Shown here piece by piece: positions 57,675-64,000 of a stretch of 64,000 nt of DNA. Below the pieces are notes generated by a model, which saw only the letters and a list, made by a program, of their open reading frames with translations, made no database searches and was not told where the DNA came from. The position numbers and the translations under genes are program-made. Every line of letters begins with the position of its first letter. Position 1 is the stretch's first letter. Source of the DNA: Notospermus geniculatus (lineage: Eukaryota > Nemertea > Pilidiophora > Heteronemertea > Lineidae); NCBI GenBank assembly GCA_002633025.1, contig NMRB01001225.1, positions 104,664 to 168,663 of the forward strand, read 5' to 3'.

Positions 57675-58330
57675 CTCTCCTTTCATTCTGTTGATGTGAA
57701 CCCTTGATTCCTTGTATTACCCATAGGATCACCTCTGTTTTGTTGCTGTCCTGATCCACTAGACTACACAGAAAGTCTTTATTCACTGGAGAAGTCTTTC
57801 TCCTCTTTCCCACTGGCATCTCAAGGTCTTGCATCATCAAGTTGTCTGTTACATTTTACACTCCGCCACAAGCATTTATGTGAACTATTTCTTTCGTTTT
57901 GTCATCCTGTTGATGTGAACCTTTGATTCCTTGTATTACCCATAGGATCACCTTTGTTTTGTTGCTGTCCTGATTGCTCACTAGACTAGATAGAAAGTCT
58001 TTATTCACTGGAGAATTTTTTCTCCTCTTTCCCACAGGCATCTCAAGATCTTGCATCATCAAAGCGTTTGCTGCATTTTCACAAGCATTGATGTAAACTA
58101 TTTCTTTCTTTTTGTCATCCTGTTGATGTGAACCATTGATTCCTTGCATTATCCATACTAGGATGATCACCTGTTTTTGTTGCTGCCTGGATTGCACACT
58201 GGATTAGAAGAAAGTCTTTTTTCATTTGCTAAGTCACACTTTTCCCACTGGCATCTCAAGGTCTTGCATCATCAACTGTTAGTTGCATTTTACAGTACTA
58301 TCACAAGCATTGATGTAAACCATCATCCGG
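57675..58330 (-). repeat. Tandem array, about 215-bp unit x3, frame preserved on the minus strand
   Basis: Three diverged units. On the minus strand each reads through MQDLEMPVGKRRK, SPVNKDFL, QDSNKTKVILWVIQGIKGSH and QQDDKxKEIVxINA in the same relation, though with breaks between units. No promoter, splice sites or known family is recognised. It lies in intron 17 of the large gene. Confidence 0.8.
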
Positions 58331-60117
58331 ATGTTCAACTTTATTTTTTCCTTCCAAAGCTGATGTGTACGCCAGACAGTCTTTCCTCACTACTAGTATC
58401 TTCCTAGAAGAGTTGTGTGTTTTTTTTACCCACACAAGGCCTTCTATTTGTTTCATCCATATCGTGGATTTTACACTGCTTTACCTGTCACAATCTTAAT
58501 CGTACTGGCTTTAAAGATACTTTGCCTATTTCTGATCAATCCTATAATGGGTTTGTGGTCTGACTCACTAAGAATTGCATGCAGGAAGACCCTCATCTTG
58601 CAGTACGTCCTCATCTCCCTTCATTGTTAGACAGCATTTCTCCTTTTTGATTTATTCCACTTCACATTAGGATCTATAATTGATGAGTTTGTCTCCTTGG
58701 ATTTACAGCAACATGTAGTGTGATGAGCAGAGGCTCGTTAGAAGTAATTTTGTGTTTGCACTAATGTGAAAGGGAACCATGTTGGTTTGGGATTCTTTTT
58801 GTAAGTTCCTGATGACCTCATCCTGTAGAGGGCAACCTGTCTCATGCAGATGGTGGTTGATCGCACTTGATGAACCTTTTCTCAGCCATGTTCAGTCAGT
58901 CATGTGGGGAAACACCTGAAGTCAGCTCTGCCATGCATTCAAGCATTTTCAAGATGGCCGCCACGGCAGCCATGTTGTATTTACTTCCTTTAACAATAAC
59001 TGAAGATGTGAACTTGATCTATTTTTCGAAAAGTTCTGTGCTGTAATGAAATACTTGATATAAAACATATAACTTATATGTTAACTTATATTATAAGTTA
59101 TCAAAAAAATCATAAAAGTTTATAAGAAAATGGTGGCACCCATGAGTACTTCTGCATTCTTATCATGATTAAAAGGGCAGGCTGCATTTTTCTTGCTCTT
59201 AAAATTTTACAGATTTGGGATGCTGGATGTTGGGGTTTTCGAATTAGCAGAAACACAAGATTATTTTGCTGGGCCACGTTCTCTGATTCATAAAGAATTC
59301 ACCCCCACTTAGTCTGGTAATCCTGAGAGTGTTAAAGATTTACATTGTAGTTCTTTTAAGTAGGAAGAATCCCAAGGTATCTTGGGCCAAAATACCAATT
59401 ACATCAACAATTCATGCTTTGTTGCTTTCGAATTGATTTGTGAAGTCAAGGTAAACTGCATTTCTTTTAAGAGCCGAGTGTTTCCTGCAAGGATGTATCT
59501 TGTGGCTGGATGGTCATGGTGGTTCAGAAAAAGCATTCTTACACTAACCAAAATGAAGCACAGTTTTAACACTTGGAGCCATACTCGGTGGTACCGTCAC
59601 CGTTTGGAAAAGCCCAAAACATTTGTGTCACACAACAGAGTCGTTAAATCATAATATTGAAATGATGGTTAATTGACCCATCATGTTCATTTCCTTTGTC
59701 ATGTTGAATATCAAGGTTTGCAGCACTTATTTCCCCAGACAATGACAAGCATCACCCCCAATTTTTGTTTTTTTGTTCAGACACACTTCAATCGTCTGTC
59801 ACTTGACACTCAAGCAAAAGGTTCCATGCCCGGCCATATTTTGGTTTGAATTAATTGTGATGTCAGTTATTATACTTTGTAATCATTTTGATAGGTTATC
59901 ATTTAAATGTTGTTCTTCTTCTGATATTGAGGATAGTGCGGTAGAAGTGAAATACATGTGTTTGTCATTAGTTTGCCGAGCTCCTTGTTGAGTAGGCATT
60001 GATTCAACTGGCCCAAATTTATCAGGATATCACCAAAATTTATCAACTAATGTCAGGATAAAACTATATTTTATCAGGATATAACTAGAATTTATCAGGG
60101 TGTAACTATAATTTCAG

Positions 60118-60295
60118 GAGGTAAAGAAACCCAAGAAGCCAAGACCACCAATTGTTAAAAAAACTAAAGTAGTGAAGGCAAAGATTATTCCTTTGGAATC
60201 ACCACCAAAGAGTGTCACACCACCTCAATTTGAGCCCAGGAAAAAGGTATCATGGATTTTCGACGATGAGGATTTTTCTAGTGAAGGGGAAAGGG
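60118..60295 (+). CDS. Large gene, exon 18
   Basis: 59 codons, phase 0 to 1; acceptor ATAATTTCAG|GAG, donor AAAGGG|GTAAGT. Very basic, proline-containing (EVKKPKKPRPPIVKKTKVVK), then an acidic FDDEDFSSEGE end. There is no in-frame ATG and no stop, so it is visible only as a splice-bounded frame. Confidence 0.85.
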
Positions 60296-60904
60296 GTAAG
60301 TTTGCTCTCTTTCTAAATATTTAGGATAACAAAGCTCTTAACGATTAGCTTTAAATTCAAATTTGAGCACTTAGATTTTGAGTGTTGCACACTCACTCCT
60401 TTGATGACTTCGAGTGTTGCACACTCACTCCTTTGATGACTTCTCATTTCCTGCTAGCTAGGCGTAAGCAGTATATAAATTAAGGTTATTTGGTTATAAT
60501 ATTTGGGGACAGCAAAAGCTTTGTTTATGTACTGTGCCCACCTCATTCCATCACTTCTGATCGGGAATCATTCTGCTGTCGATTTTGCTCTTTTATGATT
60601 TGATTGAAACCTTTCTTGTCAGCAATTAGCAAATTCCTTTTCCTGCTCAGTAACTTGAGTGCCATGCTCCTTATCAGAAATGAATTACGGATAATTACTG
60701 TGATGATTCAATGCCATTGTTAAGTGGTGTCTTCCACTATTGGCCCAATTTTATCAAGATGATCCAAGGTTGTTTTGTCGTTTCCTGGGGGAAATTGGGT
60801 TGTTAAATTTTAAAGGGTATGTAAGATGGTGTGGCCAATACACTAAAATACTGCTTGCAAAGTAGATGAAATACGTAACCTATGGTGTGTGGCCAGTACG
60901 TATT

Positions 60905-61082
60905 AGTATATAGGCTCTGAAGGGGGTCAGATAGAAGACTAGAAAATCGCTACTGCGGTGGTCAAAACACTAAAATTTTAGCACTTTTTCAAGGATGAAA
61001 AAGTGCTAAAATTTTAGTGTTTTGACCACCGCAGTAGCGATTTTCTAGTCTTCTATCTGACCCCCTTCAGAGCCTATATACT
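60905..61082. repeat. 178-bp near-perfect palindrome
   Basis: AGTATATAGGCTCTGAAGGG to the centre GCACTTTTTCA-AGGA-TGAAAAAGTGC and back, with about 87-bp arms and almost no mismatch. It lies in intron 18 and can form a long hairpin in RNA or a cruciform in DNA. CGTATT occurs just outside both ends. Confidence 0.9.
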
Positions 61083-61449
61083 CGTATTGCTTATACTGTC
61101 AAGTTTTACAGCTTGATGTGGGACATGGAAAATCCAGACAAAATGTTGCTGGGATGAAAAATTATGCAGACAAAATTAACGGCCGGTTGTTGTCAATTCA
61201 GTCAGCAGCTGAACCATTTTGTTTACCAAGATGCCCTTTCTCTGGGCCATAATTCTGCCATCATAGCTTCAATAAGGTGCATTCACAGACCTGTAAAGAA
61301 TGCATTACAAATATGAATTGAAGGTTTGGGGCATGGTTAATGTCAGATTGAGTAACAGGTTTGAAATTGATATTCTATACCACTATTAAAAATTTCTAAC
61401 CCTCCTCCTTCCTAATTCTAAATTGGCTCTTTAACTCTCCTGCACCTAG

Positions 61450-61491
61450 CTGCCATTTTAAAACTACAGGAAGCTAGTATTGATGTCCCAG
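61450..61491 (+). CDS. Large gene, exon 19
   Basis: 42 bases, phase 1 to 1; acceptor CTGCACCTAG|CT, donor GTCCCAG|GTAAGA. Peptide AILKLQEASIDVP. Confidence 0.75.
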
Positions 61492-61920
61492 GTAAGAGAT
61501 GGTTACCGGTTACTTGTGCATGTTTTCCTCCATGTCTGTCAATGTCGAATAAAAAGGCAGTATCCGCTTTTGTCATAATGCTTTATGTACATTCGTTGTT
61601 TTTTGCTCAGAACATTTAAAGCCTGCTTTGTTTATGCTGATATCATGCAGAAGTTATCATTGAATTCCATCGTGTTGTTCGGCTGCTTCTGTTTCTATTG
61701 ATCCACAATTGACAAAACCAGTAATTGTTGTATTCATAAGTGTGCTGAAAGTTGCCACTCCACATGAGAGTTTCCTGGCAAGTTCTCACTTCCTATGGGC
61801 AACTCAGCTATGGAAAACAGTGGGCAGCTGTTGTGTCATTGGTCGTGCCTTGGAAAACAAAATTTATATCATGTGTTATGGATTCTCAGTCATTCTTCAT
61901 TCTTATTAATCCTTACACAG

Positions 61921-61938
61921 ACAATGAACCAATATTAG
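61921..61938 (+). CDS. Large gene, exon 20 (18-base microexon)
   Basis: ACAATGAACCAATATTAG between TCCTTACACAG and GTAAGC; phase 1 to 1; adds D-N-E-P-I-L. Both sites are strong. Confidence 0.6.
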   Translation, partial: TMNQY

Positions 61939-62139
61939 GTAAGCCATTTTGTTGGGCACGATACATGCACCAGGTACACAGTACTGGAAAGTTTGATTCA
62001 CCTTGCTTTTGCAGATGTTTAGGTACATTTGTTCTCAGTTACCTTCACAACACTCGAGAGAGTACATGTATTATCAAAAGGCACGTTATAGAATGGTCAC
62101 GATATTAAAAAAACAGCACAAAAACGACACACAGTATAC

Positions 62140-62222
62140 AATAAATCGGAAAGTCGTCTCCAAATATTTCGCAAATTTTTCGAAAATTTGCGAAATATTC
62201 GGAGATGATTTTCCGATTTATT
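62140..62222. mobile_element. Hairpin element (AAGTCGTCTCC family), copy 2
   Basis: AATAAATCGGAAAGTCGTCT.. with nearly perfect complementary arm; centre TTTTTCGAAAAT. Confidence 0.85.
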
Positions 62223-62353
62223 ATAATGGTCACGCTCACTTTAATCAATAAATACACCATTATTTGTTATTTCTATGTATTTTTCCCGTCTGATTGTATG
62301 TACATGTAGTAATTTGGCATCATGTTCTATCGAAATTAAAAGGATGCACGTCC

Positions 62354-62578
62354 TTTTAAAGGGCCTCTAGAGGCAGCTTGCTATTGGGCTACTAACAGTA
62401 CTGCCACTACACAACAGGTGGCGCTAGTAACCATAAACTCATGAATTCTGGATCAAATGTTGACATTGTTTAAATTTTACTTGAAAATGATGCCCGAGTT
62501 GGATCCTCATGCCACCAATTCTGTGATAGTAATCATATCAATATGCACTAAAATGCTGCCTCTAGATGCCCTTTAAAA
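62354..62578. mobile_element. MITE-like element, TTTTAAAGGGC ends
   Basis: Left TTTTAAAGGGCCTCTAGAGG CAGC and right GCTGCCTCTAGATGCCCTTT AAAA; the interior is unpaired. TTAA target type possible. Confidence 0.8.
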
Positions 62579-62912
62579 GAAATCCTTCATTTCCCTTCAT
62601 TGGACATCGATAAAAGCTATACCGATATTGCTGGATATATATGTCTGCCAGCCTGATTGGGGATTTAGAAATGTTCCTTTAACTTGATAGAACAAAATAA
62701 CAAAAATAGATATGGGTACATTGCAGGGGTAAACTGGTGCACGCAGGGCAATAATGGATAAGACCTGTGCACGAGTTTTATGAGGTTTGACGGAAGCTTG
62801 TGCAGTAGGCCTACTGTGGGTGTATCGAAAACTGGCACTGCTGATGATAAAACTCCCAAATTAGCATTGTGTCTCTAATTCATTAAAGTATTGTTTGTTT
62901 CCAATCAAATAG

Positions 62913-62945
62913 ATTCTGAGGAGGATAAAGACACCAATAATTCTG
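62913..62945 (+). CDS. Large gene, exon 21 (last traced)
   Basis: 33 bases, phase 1 to 1; acceptor ATCAAATAG|AT, donor AATTCTG|GTAAGA. Acidic peptide SEEDKDTNNS. Further exons must lie beyond the window. Confidence 0.7.
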
Positions 62946-64000
62946 GTAAGATCTGCATGCTGGAAAGTATACAGTTGTTAATGTTAATTTATGGGATGTT
63001 ATGGTAACTGCATGCATCAATGGTGATTCACTCAGGGTCAGCACTTTTGATATAATTTGCCTTCCTCAACCACTGGTGATTGTACTTCATTTGTGTCGTG
63101 CGTCATTTTGCAATATTTTCGTTCATCCGAAACCCGCAGGGTGCCCCAAAAGTTCCTCACTTCCAGTGGCCTGATTCACAAAGCTCTCACACTGGCATGA
63201 TTTTGGCGGTTCCGTTGACCTTTTGTTTTGTCCATTGCATTAAATTCACAACTGGAGGATTGCGACTGCGAGTAGTTTTGGGGTGTCCTGTAGGAATTGA
63301 TGCTTTAATATTGTTGGTAACTGTCCATGAGGTAGGGCCTGCATGGCTTTCATGTAACTGCATATGTGTAATTTTCTTCTCACATTACCTTGTTCTATCA
63401 TGCATAATGTTGGAAAGTCTTTTTTCCTGCTCCATTACATTTTGGTTGTGGGTGTTCTTTTTCAGTCCCTGTCTTTCAGTGTAAATACTATCTTTTATAC
63501 ATGTAGGTATTTCTTTTAATCAAATATTGGTGGCCGTTTATTACGTGTACCACTTCATCCATTTATATGGAGCATTCTAAAAATTGTAAAAATAATGTAG
63601 GCGACTTTCTAAAGATGACCAGCAACCACTAAAACAATTTACTAAAGGGCTAGCAAAGTCCTGGTAGGAAGATTGGAATCATGGTAATGAAGCAGTTACA
63701 GAGCACATTGTGGCTTTTGATCAGGACTGGAGTATGAGCGCTGAAAGAAACACCACTCTACTCTGCACCCCCACCCCACCCCTAGTCCGCTTGAGATTGT
63801 TATCTTGATGCATCCATATCAGAAATACATGTTTTTCACAGTGATCAATAATATCACATTGATGTTAGGTAGAACATCCAGCAATGTTGACTTTTGTATG
63901 CCAGCATTTACTGTTTCGATGTAATGGTTTTGAATTCGATATCGCCACTTAGAAACATGCATTATGAATTGGGCAACTAGCATGACCCCCCCCCCCCCCC
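62946..64000. other. Intron 21, no further exon seen; ends in poly-C
   Basis: No phase-1 acceptor followed by an open frame and donor was found. The window ends in a run of C. Confidence 0.5.

Larger units (their letters stand above)
13234..62945 (+). other. Large uncharacterised multi-exon gene (21 exons traced, 3' end outside window)
   Basis: The gene span is reconstructed from exon frames, GT..AG sites and intron phases. Phases agree at every junction of the chain: 0,0,0,0,2,0,1,0,0,0,1,1,1,1,1,0,0,1,1,1. The coding sum is roughly 1,640 codons. I do not recognise the protein. Residues from exons 1-4 look globular (YDNYAGGRYDS, KWVESLETWVEQ, LLLDYIEE-like helices); exon 6 onward is charged and probably disordered, with an acidic Asp run, proline-rich and Gly/Ser-rich parts and an Arg/Lys cluster. 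No signal peptide or membrane segment is seen, so a cytoplasmic, nuclear or ciliary protein is likelier. Introns host a nested antisense gene and many repeats. Exons 4, 5 and 7 each need one extra base to keep phase. Confidence 0.75.

Noticed and set aside
61983-61999. Microexon ATGTTTAG between TTTTGCAG and GTACAT
   Set aside because: It would introduce TAG in the required phase.

Overview
The window is animal nuclear DNA: AT-rich, with long introns, GT..AG splice sites, abundant hairpin-type (MITE-like) elements, tRNA-derived SINEs and a decayed LINE. A rhodopsin-type peptide GPCR, a PAN/apple-domain gene and a very high density of the words AGGCCT and TACATGTA suggest a marine invertebrate, most likely a non-vertebrate deuterostome such as an echinoderm. 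That taxon is an inference from style, not from a marker gene.

Left part (1-13.0 kb). A rhodopsin-like GPCR starts at 587 on the minus strand and runs off the left edge (TM1-TM4 present). Next comes intergenic DNA with a 0.4-kb inverted-repeat element and its solo left half. Two intronless, closely related ANL-superfamily acyl-CoA synthetase genes follow. They face each other tail to tail (6464-8173 plus, 10662-12374 minus) and are separated and flanked by duplicated blocks.

Main part (13.0-64 kb). One large plus-strand gene fills the rest. I assembled it from 21 exons (13234-62945) by matching splice sites, open frames and intron phases. Several of its exons lack an ATG or are too short to stand out as ORFs. 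It encodes more than about 1,640 residues, has no family I recognise, and continues past the right edge. Its product has a folded-looking N-terminal third, then long charged, proline-rich and Gly/Ser-rich tracts. Three of its exons (4, 5, 7) each carry a one-base frame break; one of these sits at an N.

Its longest introns hold other material. A minus-strand PAN/apple-domain gene is nested in the intron at 20-29 kb, with two mutually similar large terminal exons (24802-25875 and 22989-23954). A non-LTR retrotransposon remnant with a 785-bp tandem duplication and an N at the junction lies at 34.2-36.0 kb. About a dozen hairpin elements (several with TTAA ends, two with CAGGGG ends and 5-bp target duplications), SINE copies, minisatellites, a five-fold cluster of TGACGTCA sites and a near-perfect 178-bp palindrome are also present. 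The most interesting items are the uncharacterised 50-kb gene with its microexons and frame breaks, and the nested gene with duplicated terminal exons.
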